Source: CAG-826 sp964583155 (GTDB taxonomy: Bacteria > Bacillota_I > Bacilli_A > RFN20 > CAG-826). From it: a stretch of 64,000 nt of DNA. How positions within the stretch are numbered: position 1 is the first letter of the stretch; every line of letters begins with the position of its first letter. The stretch spans positions 186,001 through 250,000 of the forward strand of contig CAZOUY010000001.1 in the NCBI GenBank assembly GCA_964583155.1. Reading direction: 5' to 3'. Of this stretch, positions 34,345 through 42,923 are shown one piece after another. The position numbers were made by a program, and so were the translations under genes. The notes below the pieces were generated by a model. The model was not told where the DNA came from, did not search any database, and was given only the letters and a program-made list of their open reading frames with translations.

Positions 34345-35793
34345 TTAATTGATGGAGGGATCATCGATATGACCGACAAATATCGGTAAATTACTCTGAT
34401 CATAGATGACATAAATAAAGGGCTGATTTAGCTTCACCTTATAATCATCAAGTGGCTCGGTAGATGTGGCCATATTATCACCGGCCGCAAATGTTAAGGA
34501 ACGGATTTCCGTGCCATCCTCGTTGAAGGAAACGTTATTCTTTTGCTTAACATATTTAAGATAGGTGCTTAATTCCGGAGGTAAATTGACAAAAGCGTCA
34601 TTTAATGAGAATGAGTATTCATCAAAAACGACCTGCAAGCCGCATCTTTTTAAGCATTCGCTCAAATCTATTTCGGTTTTAATATCAAATTTCGGAACGG
34701 TCAAATCGATAATTACATTGCTCTTCTTTTCCCCATAATCCTTTAAAATATCGATATTTTCCGTCAATTGATAGATATCATCATCCAAGCTCTTCGGAAC
34801 GATATATTTGATTTGATAATTATCGCAATACCGATCATAGACCGAAACATAGCTTCCTTCATCGTAGATAACCCCACTATAGGTATGATTCATATAATCG
34901 ACCATGATATTATTTTCATGGCCATAGAAAGTATCCTTCAAGGTATATTTTGATGAATATAAATTAGCCCATCGTTCCTTAAAATAAAGGGTTGAGAGAT
35001 AAATAAGAACCGTGTCCTCAGTTATTTCCAAGCTCTCCGGATCCAAAAAATCCTTCATCTTCATTCGTTGATCGATCCAATCCAAGAGCTTTTTTAAATC
35101 TTGGGAATTTAGAAAATCCATTTGAAAGGCCTCAGTATAATAGGAGGCTAATTGATCCACAATTGCGGGATTGGGAGTATATTTATTAGCGTAAAAAACG
35201 GAGTTATAAATCTGGACCGTGCTATCATCAGTCGCAAAGAAATTATTGCGAAGGGCCTTTTGATAGTTTTCATGGCGCTTCTCCTCCGTAAGCCCCAATA
35301 AATTATCGAATTCAGCGCGAGCGCGCGCATTATTCCCGCTCATCAGATTGATAATTTCCAAGAGCGAATAGAGATTAAAGGGAGCAAAATTGACATTTGG
35401 TATATTTGCATCGAGATTTTGATAAACGGTCGTCGTAAATTGTTTAACCGCCTCCACATATTCGGGATCGAGTGCTAATTCCTCACGCTCTAAGGATGGA
35501 TACTCCACCTCATTCAGCGCTTTAAATGATGAACTTTCAATCAAATGCAATTCATTTTTGGTGAAAGTGCGCTTCGTCATCTTAAAGCTATCATCGACAT
35601 CGAACATGCCGATTAAAATCGGAAGCGCGAGCACAACTAAAAGCGAAGCTAGACAAGAAGTCACCAGCAATACCTTGCGCGCCTGGCGTTTTTTTATGGT
35701 CGGTGAAGGTGATAAAGCGCTCGTATCAAAGCTCAGCTGTTGCCCTGTCTTATCGACAAAATCGGCTTTAACTTGTTTTTTTAAATTTTTCAT
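34345..35793 (-). CDS. Membrane-anchored serpin
   Basis: 482 residues. A basic cytoplasmic N-terminus (1-38), one membrane helix (about 40-62, VLLVTSCLASLLVVLALPIL) and an external serpin domain (about 95-480). Serpin hallmarks are NVNFAPFNLYSLLEIINLMS (the NxxxSPxS region), VLIYLSTLYFKERWANLY, the breach/hinge NEDGTEIRSLTF and the distal QPFIYVIYD. Serpins trap serine or cysteine proteases through the reactive-centre loop, here about 426-452. The hinge P12-P9 reads IRSL instead of the small residues (AAAA) of inhibitory serpins, so inhibition is uncertain. It begins 1 base after the ECF sigma factor stop. Its cytoplasmic tail could serve as the anti-sigma element, an inference only. Confidence 0.85.
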   Translation of the reverse strand: MKNLKKQVKADFVDKTGQQLSFDTSALSPSPTIKKRQARKVLLVTSCLASLLVVLALPILIGMFDVDDSFKMTKRTFTKNELHLIESSSFKALNEVEYPSLEREELALDPEYVEAVKQFTTTVYQNLDANIPNVNFAPFNLYSLLEIINLMSGNNARARAEFDNLLGLTEEKRHENYQKALRNNFFATDDSTVQIYNSVFYANKYTPNPAIVDQLASYYTEAFQMDFLNSQDLKKLLDWIDQRMKMKDFLDPESLEITEDTVLIYLSTLYFKERWANLYSSKYTLKDTFYGHENNIMVDYMNHTYSGVIYDEGSYVSVYDRYCDNYQIKYIVPKSLDDDIYQLTENIDILKDYGEKKSNVIIDLTVPKFDIKTEIDLSECLKRCGLQVVFDEYSFSLNDAFVNLPPELSTYLKYVKQKNNVSFNEDGTEIRSLTFAAGDNMATSTEPLDDYKVKLNQPFIYVIYDQSNLPIFVGHIDDPSIN

Positions 35794-35794
35794 A

Positions 35795-36325
35795 TTATAA
35801 ATCGTCCCTTTCTTGATAATGCTTTCTTATCTTTATAAGAGCCCGTCGATACTTGCCGGCGATGACGTTGGTGCTCACCTTTTTACTCATGGCCATCTCT
35901 TTAAAGGAATATCCGTATAATAAATGGAAGACGATCAAATCGATCTCCTCTTCATTTAAAAAGCCTTCGAATCTTTGAAGATATTCCGTAAAGTGATCCT
36001 GATTATCATTAGCGACTTCGAGATCATCATCATACGCCTGATAGCGACCATCCTTAATATGGTAATTAACCGCTAAATTATGGCAAATAGTCGTGAGATA
36101 GTATTTGATTCTCTTGCAATCGGTAACATCATCCTTGTGCTCATAAAAGACAAGAAATGACTCATTGACTATTTCTTTGGCAATATCAGCGTTTTTCACG
36201 ATCTTTAACGCAATGTAATACAGCAAATAGGCATATTCATCATAGATGAGATTAAACGCCGCTTCCATCGTATCGCGCCTAGGTGAAGAAAGCATTCTTA
36301 GAGTTTTATTGGAAATTTTGGCCAT
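35795..36325 (-). CDS. ECF-type RNA polymerase sigma factor
   Basis: 176 residues. Region 2 (about 20-85, FNLIYDEYAYLLYYIALKIV, then IAKEIVNESFLVFYEH) binds the core enzyme and the -10 element; region 4 (about 120-170, EEEIDLIVFHLLYGYSFKEM with a helix-turn-helix) binds the -35. Regions 1.1 and 3 are absent, as in ECF factors. ATG 36325 follows GAGGGAGAAATT. No classical anti-sigma gene follows; instead the membrane-anchored serpin does, with a 1-base gap. This suggests that the serpin takes part in signalling to the sigma factor. Confidence 0.88.
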   Translation of the reverse strand: MAKISNKTLRMLSSPRRDTMEAAFNLIYDEYAYLLYYIALKIVKNADIAKEIVNESFLVFYEHKDDVTDCKRIKYYLTTICHNLAVNYHIKDGRYQAYDDDLEVANDNQDHFTEYLQRFEGFLNEEEIDLIVFHLLYGYSFKEMAMSKKVSTNVIAGKYRRALIKIRKHYQERDDL

Positions 36326-36505
36326 AATTTCTCCCTCTACATTTAATAAAACAATTTTCGAGCTTTGTTTTGTCGCTTTAATAAAAATTTTTTATTAATT
36401 TATGTGCTTATATTATATCGTAATTTGGATCAAAAGCGAACAATAAAGCGCGGGTTCAAATAATCGTTTCATAAAGGGAATCACGGCATATTACATCAAA
36501 AAGAA

Positions 36506-36778
36506 TTATGATTTATGGTCAGGATAACAATTATTGCGGATGCTATCGCTATCCTTATTTTGACTCTGCTCATTAACATATTGACCCTGTGAGCCGATAG
36601 CGAGCATGACCTGCCCGACCAATTCAAAGAAATTTCCGAAAACATTCTGTTGAATTGGCGTCAAATATTGTGACAAAAGAACGCCGATCACCGAGCCTAA
36701 TATTCCAATTTCATTGGGCGTCAGATTTAACAAATATGTTACGAATTCTTGTATTTTTTGTTGTTGCTCATTATCCAT
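36506..36778 (-). CDS. Small hypothetical protein, 90 residues
   Basis: Residues 1-70 contain a hydrophobic helical region (LTPNEIGILGSVIGVLLSQY, then FFELVGQVMLAIG) and the last 20 are polar with one Cys. No signal peptide. Similar short proteins of the form LTPxEI...GxxIGxLLSQ...NxxGNFxxxxGQxML are scattered in Firmicutes genomes, but I do not know a function. ATG 36778 has AGGTG upstream. It lies alone upstream of the ECF sigma factor gene. Confidence 0.5.
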   Translation of the reverse strand: MDNEQQQKIQEFVTYLLNLTPNEIGILGSVIGVLLSQYLTPIQQNVFGNFFELVGQVMLAIGSQGQYVNEQSQNKDSDSIRNNCYPDHKS

Positions 36779-37053
36779 GCTTACACCTAATTAATACTAT
36801 GTATGCGTAACGTAAAAAAGCACCTTAAGAAAAAGGCACCGAAGTGTTCTTGAAAGTATTAGAATCATGTATCAATTCATCTTCGGAATGGATTTTTTTT
36901 AGAAAATAGGCGCGTTTTTGGACGATTTTTTGGCATTTTATGGCATATACTTGTATTTTAAAGGAAACCCGTTTATACTTATAATTGAGTTTTGACGTTA
37001 TATAATTTTAGATTTAGGCATCATTTATCAGTTTAAGGTTTAAGGAGATTTAT

Positions 37054-37146
37054 ATGACAAATAATTTTTGGCATTTTGGCATTACTTTCATCTTTCATCG
37101 ACCGATTGAGAATTGGGCCTTTACTTATGATTTAAAAGAAATTTGA
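37054..37146 (+). CDS. 30-residue upstream ORF coupled to the next gene
   Basis: ATG 37054 follows AAGGAG at good spacing and encodes MTNNFWHFGITFIFHRPIEN plus 10 more residues, aromatic rich (four Phe, two Trp). Its TGA (37144-37146) overlaps the ATG of the next gene (TGATG), the classic coupling arrangement. It may be a leader peptide controlling the operon or a tiny protein in its own right. Confidence 0.45.
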   Translation: MTNNFWHFGITFIFHRPIENWAFTYDLKEI

Positions 37147-37610
37147 TGGAAGATAAGGTAAATATTATGGAAAACCAGGAAGCATTTAAAACTCCAAATA
37201 AGATCTTAGCCCGCATGCAGATCGTGCATCTTGGCAAAATTCTTTTTAACCTCGCGATTATCGCTCTTTTGATTATGCTTTCAAGCGTCGTTTCCTTCAC
37301 CATAACCTTGCTTTATTACCTGCTTCTCATAGCAATTACCATCGGAACATTTGGTCTAATCTATGGCATATATCCCGATATCGCCAAATGGTGGTCCGGA
37401 GGCGATAAACTGATGGAAATGACCACAGCTTTAGCTGAATCCTGGCGCTATACCATTCCTATTGTCTTAGCCCTCTCGCTAGCTTCGATTATTTGCCTAT
37501 GCTTTGATCGCCTTCATCCTTCGAAGGCGCGAATCGTGATGGCAGTTATCATCGCTTTACTCGCTCTTATGGTTTTAATTTTAAAAATGATGGGAGGTGG
37601 CGCCGCGTGA
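37146..37610 (+). CDS. Hypothetical four-helix membrane protein
   Basis: 154 residues; helices at about 28-48, 52-72, 98-118 and 128-150. No motif that I recognise. The start at 37146 is set by overlap with the upstream ORF stop; an ATG at 37167 with AAGGT before it is an alternative. The next gene begins at GTG 37607, inside its stop (GTGA). First main gene of a three-gene plus-strand operon. Confidence 0.65.
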   Translation: MEDKVNIMENQEAFKTPNKILARMQIVHLGKILFNLAIIALLIMLSSVVSFTITLLYYLLLIAITIGTFGLIYGIYPDIAKWWSGGDKLMEMTTALAESWRYTIPIVLALSLASIICLCFDRLHPSKARIVMAVIIALLALMVLILKMMGGGAA

Positions 37611-38113
37611 AGGAAGTTAATCTAAAGCTCACGGGAAATGAAATCTTAGGTGAAACGCAGATCCTGATCGATGGACACGTTGTGCATCTTCAAAGGAATG
37701 CCTTCCATAATTTAGAGGGCTCCTATCAAACGGAAAAGGGTGTCGTCAAAATCGAGGTTGCGCGCCTATTGGATATCGGAGGGCCATGGTGGTTCATCAC
37801 GCAGCTGTTCTTTTTTATAATCAGCATCTTTGGAATTTTGGATATTCATCGTAAGGAACGCTGCCTCGTGATCGATTTTATGATGGAGGTCTCGCTAGAG
37901 GATAGCAATCATATAACCCTCCGGGCCAATGCTTTAAAAGACGATACGAAGACGTTTGATATCGAAACCGAATTATCATTTTGCGAAATCACTAATCGAT
38001 ATTATTTAGATAACAAGGCAAAAAAGAAGTTAAAATGGCTGCTCTTAACCAAGATATTGCTCGCCCTTTTAACTATTACGATTGCCTTAGTCATCTTGAT
38101 AATAAATAAATAG
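37607..38113 (+). CDS. Hypothetical protein with two membrane segments
   Basis: 168 residues from GTG 37607, with GGGAGGTGG as ribosome-binding site. The N-terminal 50 residues look like a beta-rich module (VNLKLTGNEILGETQILIDG), then a helix (about 64-82, WWFITQLFFFIISIFGIL), a second soluble stretch and a C-terminal helix (about 146-166). Family unknown. The 4-base overlap with the preceding gene shows that they are co-translated. Confidence 0.6.
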   Translation: MKEVNLKLTGNEILGETQILIDGHVVHLQRNAFHNLEGSYQTEKGVVKIEVARLLDIGGPWWFITQLFFFIISIFGILDIHRKERCLVIDFMMEVSLEDSNHITLRANALKDDTKTFDIETELSFCEITNRYYLDNKAKKKLKWLLLTKILLALLTITIALVILIINK

Positions 38114-38124
38114 GAGGAGAAAAA

Positions 38125-38610
38125 ATGAAAGTCTATATTAAAAATAAGTTAATATCGCTTCGTGGTAGCTCAACTGTCAAAAATGAGAATGAAGAAGATG
38201 TCTTCTTTGTCAAGGGCCGGTTCTTGAGCCCGACTCATGTCAAATTTGTCTGCGATAAAAGCGGAAAAAAGCTCTATAAGGTTCGCAACAAATGGTTTAA
38301 CTTCTTCAACTATCGCGCTTATGTTTATGATGAGAATAAGACCAAAATCGCCCGCGTCAGGCATCCTCTTTTCAGTGGCAAAAAGTTTGTCGTCGAGGGC
38401 TACAAGGATGAAATTCTCATCAAAGGCGATTTCTTCTCATTCCAATCGACGATTACCAGAAATGGTCAAGAGATCGGCACGATTACACGGCAAATCGATC
38501 TGCTGGTCGATTCCTTTTGTTTGGAGGCCGATGAAAGCGAGATGCCCTTCTTAATCGCGCTCGTCATCGCGATCGATAACATCCTCGATAAGGTGACCAG
38601 GTCTAAATAA
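38125..38610 (+). CDS. LURP-one-related (LOR/DUF567, Tubby-like fold) protein
   Basis: 161 residues, ATG 38125 after AGGAGG. Successive beta-strand pairs (MKVYIKNKLISLRGSSTV, VFFVKGRFLS, KLYKVRNKWFNFFNYRAYVY, FVVEGYKDEILIKGDFFSFQ) and a C-terminal hydrophobic helix (FLIALVIAIDNILDKV) match the bacterial YxjI/LOR fold, related to Tubby and scramblases. Function is unknown; lipid or membrane association is suspected. Last gene of the operon, followed by a terminator. Confidence 0.7.
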   Translation: MKVYIKNKLISLRGSSTVKNENEEDVFFVKGRFLSPTHVKFVCDKSGKKLYKVRNKWFNFFNYRAYVYDENKTKIARVRHPLFSGKKFVVEGYKDEILIKGDFFSFQSTITRNGQEIGTITRQIDLLVDSFCLEADESEMPFLIALVIAIDNILDKVTRSK

Positions 38611-38703
38611 CGCACTTATCATATTGTATCTAAGCTTTCTAAATGGCAGATAACGATGTGAGAATTATTGAGATTACTTCGATTTTTATCATGCCTTAAT
38701 AAT

Positions 38704-38743
38704 AAAAACCTCCGCTTTCCAATAGAAAACGGAGGCTTTTTCT
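38704..38743. terminator. Bidirectional terminator between convergent operons
   Basis: AAAAACCTCCG (38704-38714) and CGGAGGCTTTTT (38730-38741) form a stem with A and T runs on both sides. It serves the LOR operon (+) and the ABC transporter operon (-). Confidence 0.8.
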
Positions 38744-38782
38744 TTAACCCAAAAAATAAACTATTATAAAAATCAAATCTAA

Positions 38783-41620
38783 CTACTCGACACTTTTCAG
38801 ACTTTCGATCATATCGATCTTCTTCAAATTGAAATGCGTCACAAAATTGACGATGAAGGTGAAGATAAAAGCGATGATCGCCGCGAAAAGATAACTGCTA
38901 AAAACGATATGGCGAATGAAGCGCGCTCTTTCGATCTCCACGGTCGCGATCACCAGATGCGTTAAAAAATAACCCGCGACGAGGCCGATGATCACCCCGA
39001 TGAGCGTCAGGATGATATTCTCTTTGGTTATGTAGTGATCCACTTCCTGATCATAAAAGCCGAGAACCTTGAGGGTCGCGATTTCCCTTTTCCGCTCATG
39101 AATGTTTATATTAGATAGATTATATAAAACAACAAAGGAAAGTAGAGCCGCTAAGACGATTAAAATAATGACGACCTTGTTCAAGGACTTAAGCATGTTA
39201 TCGACCTGTTGAATCAATATATCGACAAAAGAAACGCTGATGATCGCCTCATTAGATAATAATGAGGCGGATAACTGATCGCGCTCTTCCTCGCTTAAGG
39301 AGCCGATCGAGAAAAAGACGACATTCGGCACAAAGGATTGCCCACTTTTTTCAAAGGTGCCACTATCGATGAAAATATAATGATTGATGTAGTTTTTGAC
39401 TATGCCGGATATTTGATATTCATAGGCGTGATGATCAACATCGACAAAGGAAATCATATCGCCCACTTCCAGCTTCTCTAAGGAGGCTAGCTTTTCGCTG
39501 ATGATGACCTTATCGCTTTCTAGTGTGAGGTGACGATCATTCAAATCCACAAAGTTCACAATATCGGATATCTTTTCCTTATCGCAAATAAAGAGGCTCA
39601 CATCCTGCGAGGTCGTCGTGGCGTTGAGGCTTTCGACCTTTGTCATGCTTGTAATTTCGTCATAATTGAATAAGGAATCGATATCCTCCTTTTCATCATA
39701 ATGCAAATACGCCATACCATCGAAGGTAAAGACCTCCCCATATTGCTTTTCGGGAATATTCGAAATCGCATTTTTTAAGCCGAAGCCGCAGAGCATCAAG
39801 GCCGTGCAACCGGCGATTCCGAAGATCGTGACCAACACTCTTTTTTTATAGCGAAAGAGGTTACGGACCGTGACCTTCTTAGAAAAGGATAGCCTTTTCC
39901 AAAGGAAGGTTATTCTTTCGATGATCACCCTTTTGCCATTCTTCGGGGCCTTATGCCGCATCAATTCGCTCGGCTTTTCCTTTAAGACGACCATGACGGT
40001 AAAGATGGTCGTGCCGCAGACACAGATAAACGAAAGGAAGAAGCCTAGAAGCGTCGGACCGATGATGAGCGACATCAAAAAATTCGGAATATCGAACAAA
40101 ATTCGATAAATATTAAAAATCAATGACGGAATAATGATCGAACCGGCGATGCTGCCGACGATTCCACCAATTAAAGTAGCTAGAAAGGCAAAGATCAGAT
40201 ATTTAAAAAGAATATAACCATTTGAAAATCCTAGCGATTTTAAGGTTCCGATTTCCAAGCGATCATCCTCGACCATTCGATTCATCGAGATGAGGCTCAC
40301 TAATACGGCGACCGCATAAAAGATAAACGGAAAAATTTTCGCGAGGTTATGTATGCTAGCGGTGTCATCAATATAATCGCTATATGTCGAATAATCGGTG
40401 CGATCATAGACATACCACTTCCCTTTTTTTAATTGCTGAAGCTCGGCTCGCGCCGTAGCGATTTCTTCCTCAAAGAGGGCTTTTTTCGAAGCATATTCCT
40501 CTTCCTGTTGGTGATAGCTTTCTTCTTGAATCGTTAGTCCATTGCCAAGCGTTTGTAGCTCCACTAGAAGCGTCAATTGCCCTTCGGCGTTTTCAATCTG
40601 CAATGATAGCTGCTGATAGTCATCGCTACGAGGATCAAGGGTCGAAAGCTGATCCCTCATAGCGGCAATTTGCGTTTTTAATTGGGCGATAGTGCTCGGT
40701 AATGATTCCTCGCTTAACCCATTTTCCATTAAGGCCTGTTGCCATTGATTTTTAGCTTGCTCAAGGCTTTCTTTAGATTGATCTAATTGCAAGCGATTCT
40801 CGTTAAAAAGAAGCGTGCCCGCCTCTTCCTGCGCATCGATGGCTTCTTTGATATCGTTATAGATCTGTTGATAACGGATTTCTTCTCTTTCCTCGACGAT
40901 TTTTTCGATTTCGGTGACCGTCTTCTCAACATAATTTAGATAGGCATCCTTGGAGGTGATCTCCTCCTTTGCGTTTTCTACGGTGATATAAATGAAGGAA
41001 AAGTAATCGAGTGTGAACGCGGACGGTTGGATGTAAGAATAGAAATGAATGGTACCGGCTCCAATGGAGGTGTTACCGCGATTTTGACCCGTTTTGGCAT
41101 TATTATAATAAAGAGGGCTATCGACGGTCCCAACGATCGTAAATGTCGATTCCTTGAACGAAGAGGACGATAAAATAAGGGTGTCATTTAACGCTAGATC
41201 ATTATTTTTAAGAACATTTTCTTCGACGACGATTTCATTATCACTTTGCGGAAATTTTCCCTCCAACAGGGTCAAGCGATTGATATTGCTAGGCATGGAG
41301 CTAACATTCATAACATATTGATCGTGACCGATCGGAAAAAGGACATCATTAGAATAGGAGCCTTCGACCTCCTTAACCCCATCCACCTTCTTTAACGCTT
41401 CAAGATCATCGAGGGTTAATCCTTGACTTGAGACGATCTTCAAATCATAGGCATCCGCCTGATCGAGATAATTATCAAGACTCCGTAGCATATCAGGAGC
41501 GGTTGACTTTAGACCGGTAAAGACAAAAACGCCGAGCATGCTCATTAAAAAGAGCGATAAAAAGCGCGGAAAGGACTTCTTTATATTCCGAAAACTGTTT
41601 GTGATGATTCGATTCTTCAT
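38783..41620 (-). CDS. FtsX-type ABC transporter permease with extended coiled coil
   Basis: 945 residues. An N-terminal helix (about 20-40), a large external MacB-like domain, a long Gln/Glu-rich coiled coil (about 235-410, with QLDQSKESLEQAKNQWQQAL), the FtsX membrane block, a second external domain and a final three-helix FtsX block (ending LKKIDMIESLKSVE). ATG 41620 lies 1 base after the ATPase stop; the frame runs 36 codons upstream inside the ATPase gene and is not used. Such permeases act in mechanotransmission, lipoprotein or peptide export, not import. Substrate unknown. A shorter homologue lies at 53219-55492. Confidence 0.9.
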   Translation of the reverse strand: MKNRIITNSFRNIKKSFPRFLSLFLMSMLGVFVFTGLKSTAPDMLRSLDNYLDQADAYDLKIVSSQGLTLDDLEALKKVDGVKEVEGSYSNDVLFPIGHDQYVMNVSSMPSNINRLTLLEGKFPQSDNEIVVEENVLKNNDLALNDTLILSSSSFKESTFTIVGTVDSPLYYNNAKTGQNRGNTSIGAGTIHFYSYIQPSAFTLDYFSFIYITVENAKEEITSKDAYLNYVEKTVTEIEKIVEEREEIRYQQIYNDIKEAIDAQEEAGTLLFNENRLQLDQSKESLEQAKNQWQQALMENGLSEESLPSTIAQLKTQIAAMRDQLSTLDPRSDDYQQLSLQIENAEGQLTLLVELQTLGNGLTIQEESYHQQEEEYASKKALFEEEIATARAELQQLKKGKWYVYDRTDYSTYSDYIDDTASIHNLAKIFPFIFYAVAVLVSLISMNRMVEDDRLEIGTLKSLGFSNGYILFKYLIFAFLATLIGGIVGSIAGSIIIPSLIFNIYRILFDIPNFLMSLIIGPTLLGFFLSFICVCGTTIFTVMVVLKEKPSELMRHKAPKNGKRVIIERITFLWKRLSFSKKVTVRNLFRYKKRVLVTIFGIAGCTALMLCGFGLKNAISNIPEKQYGEVFTFDGMAYLHYDEKEDIDSLFNYDEITSMTKVESLNATTTSQDVSLFICDKEKISDIVNFVDLNDRHLTLESDKVIISEKLASLEKLEVGDMISFVDVDHHAYEYQISGIVKNYINHYIFIDSGTFEKSGQSFVPNVVFFSIGSLSEEERDQLSASLLSNEAIISVSFVDILIQQVDNMLKSLNKVVIILIVLAALLSFVVLYNLSNINIHERKREIATLKVLGFYDQEVDHYITKENIILTLIGVIIGLVAGYFLTHLVIATVEIERARFIRHIVFSSYLFAAIIAFIFTFIVNFVTHFNLKKIDMIESLKSVE

Positions 41621-41621
41621 A

Positions 41622-42323
41622 TTACCACTCGATTTCTTCAATGTTTTTCGGCATTTCATTGATATATACTTCCTCGACCATACCGTTTTTAAATTTGATG
41701 ACCTTATCGCACATCGGGGCAATCGCACTATTATGGGTGATGATTAAAACCGTCATTTTCGCTTTTCGACAGGTTTCCTCCAAGAGCTTTAATATCTGTT
41801 TGCCGGTCTTATAATCCAACGCTCCGGTTGGTTCGTCACATAAAAGTAATTTCGGATTTTTGGCTATGGCCCGGGCAATCGCGACCCTTTGCTGCTCCCC
41901 TCCGGAAAGCTGCGATGGAAAATTATTGATACGCTCCTTCAATCCCACTTTTTCAAGAATTTCAACCGGATCCAAATGATCCTTACAAAGCTGCACCGCT
42001 AATTCGACATTCTCTAAGGCGGTTAAATTTTGCACGAGATTATAAAATTGAAAGACAAAGCCAATATCATTACGACGATAACGAATTTGATCTTTTCCTT
42101 TTAATTTCGTTATATCGACACCATCGACAAATAATTGACCTTCACTTGCATTATCCATGCCTCCTAGGATATTTAAACAGGTGGTTTTGCCCGCTCCAGA
42201 AGGACCTAAAATACAAACCAATTCGCCTTTTTCAATGGTAAAAGAGGCTTTATCCAACGCGCGGATCTCAATATCACCTGTTTTATAAACTTTACTGATA
42301 TCTTTAACTTGAATATATGACAT
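41622..42323 (-). CDS. ABC transporter ATP-binding protein, LolD/MacB type
   Basis: 233 residues. Walker A GPSGAGKTT, Q-loop FVFQFYNLVQNLTALENV, signature LSGGEQQRVAIARA, Walker B LLLCDEPTGALD and H-loop ITHNS. The fixed-end sequence NIEEIEW recalls the other ATPase of the window (DEVEW). ATG 42323 follows AGGAGG. Partner of the adjacent permease. Confidence 0.95.
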   Translation of the reverse strand: MSYIQVKDISKVYKTGDIEIRALDKASFTIEKGELVCILGPSGAGKTTCLNILGGMDNASEGQLFVDGVDITKLKGKDQIRYRRNDIGFVFQFYNLVQNLTALENVELAVQLCKDHLDPVEILEKVGLKERINNFPSQLSGGEQQRVAIARAIAKNPKLLLCDEPTGALDYKTGKQILKLLEETCRKAKMTVLIITHNSAIAPMCDKVIKFKNGMVEEVYINEMPKNIEEIEW

Positions 42324-42923
42324 GTAGAAACCTCCTTTTCATATCAATAGGTATAGTTATTTTAGCATTCTAAGAACAACTTTTTCATCTTTTTAAATGT
42401 CAAAAGCTCTTTTTTATTGCATAAGAAATATCACTTTATGGATAATTCAATATTATGCTATCACTTTGTATTTTAATCGGCAATCATTATACTTGTGTCA
42501 TTTTCGTAAATAACGCTAATTCATATATTAATGCAAGGAAATTTATAGCTTTTATAGTTTCCATAAGAAAGGACCCTATATAATTAAATTGCTATAGTTC
42601 AAAATAAGGAGGCCCAATACACTTTTACTTAAATTAGGCATTGACCATAGTAATTTCAAAGAAACCATCGTTGATCCTATTCCAAATAACGATGGTTTTA
42701 TTTATGAATTACAAGAAGGAGACGATGGTCGAATTTGTTCCTATGGATATAGCAATTTTGAAAGATTTAGAAAGCGTGCATTGCTTATTTTGAGATACAA
42801 TAATACTCAAATGAAAAGGGACACACAACTCTTAGTTATGTGTCTCCGCTAGATTTTATAGTTTTATCGGGTTCTAAACTGTTGTCCCTGGTTTTCCCCG
42901 ATAAATTTAATAGATCCGAATTA
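42324..42923. other. 600-base AT-rich gap with a decayed reading frame and hairpins
   Basis: No intact gene. It holds the remnant frame 42616-42852, an imperfect dyad GACACACAACTC/TAGTTATGTGTC (about 42819-42844), and a TATCGGG/CCCGATA pair (42865-42871 and 42897-42903). The rest to 42600 shows nothing I can name. The appearance is that of old insertion debris at the edge of the accessory island. Confidence 0.5.
42616..42852 (+). pseudogene. Decayed coding remnant, family not recognised
   Basis: An open stretch of 78 codons (LLKLGIDHSNFKETIVDPIP, then NNDGFIYELQEGDDGRI and FERFRKRALLILRYN) follows a strong AAGGAGG at 42606-42612, yet no ATG, GTG or TTG lies at usable distance in frame, so the start was lost. 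Amino-acid composition looks coding. It could be the N-terminal part of a transposase, but I see no motif to prove it. Confidence 0.4.

Noticed and set aside
42805..42905. Possible insertion-sequence end around the dyads at 42819-42844 and 42865-42903
   Set aside because: The dyads are short, no matching end was seen elsewhere in the window and no transposase motif could be identified, so an IS call is not justified.
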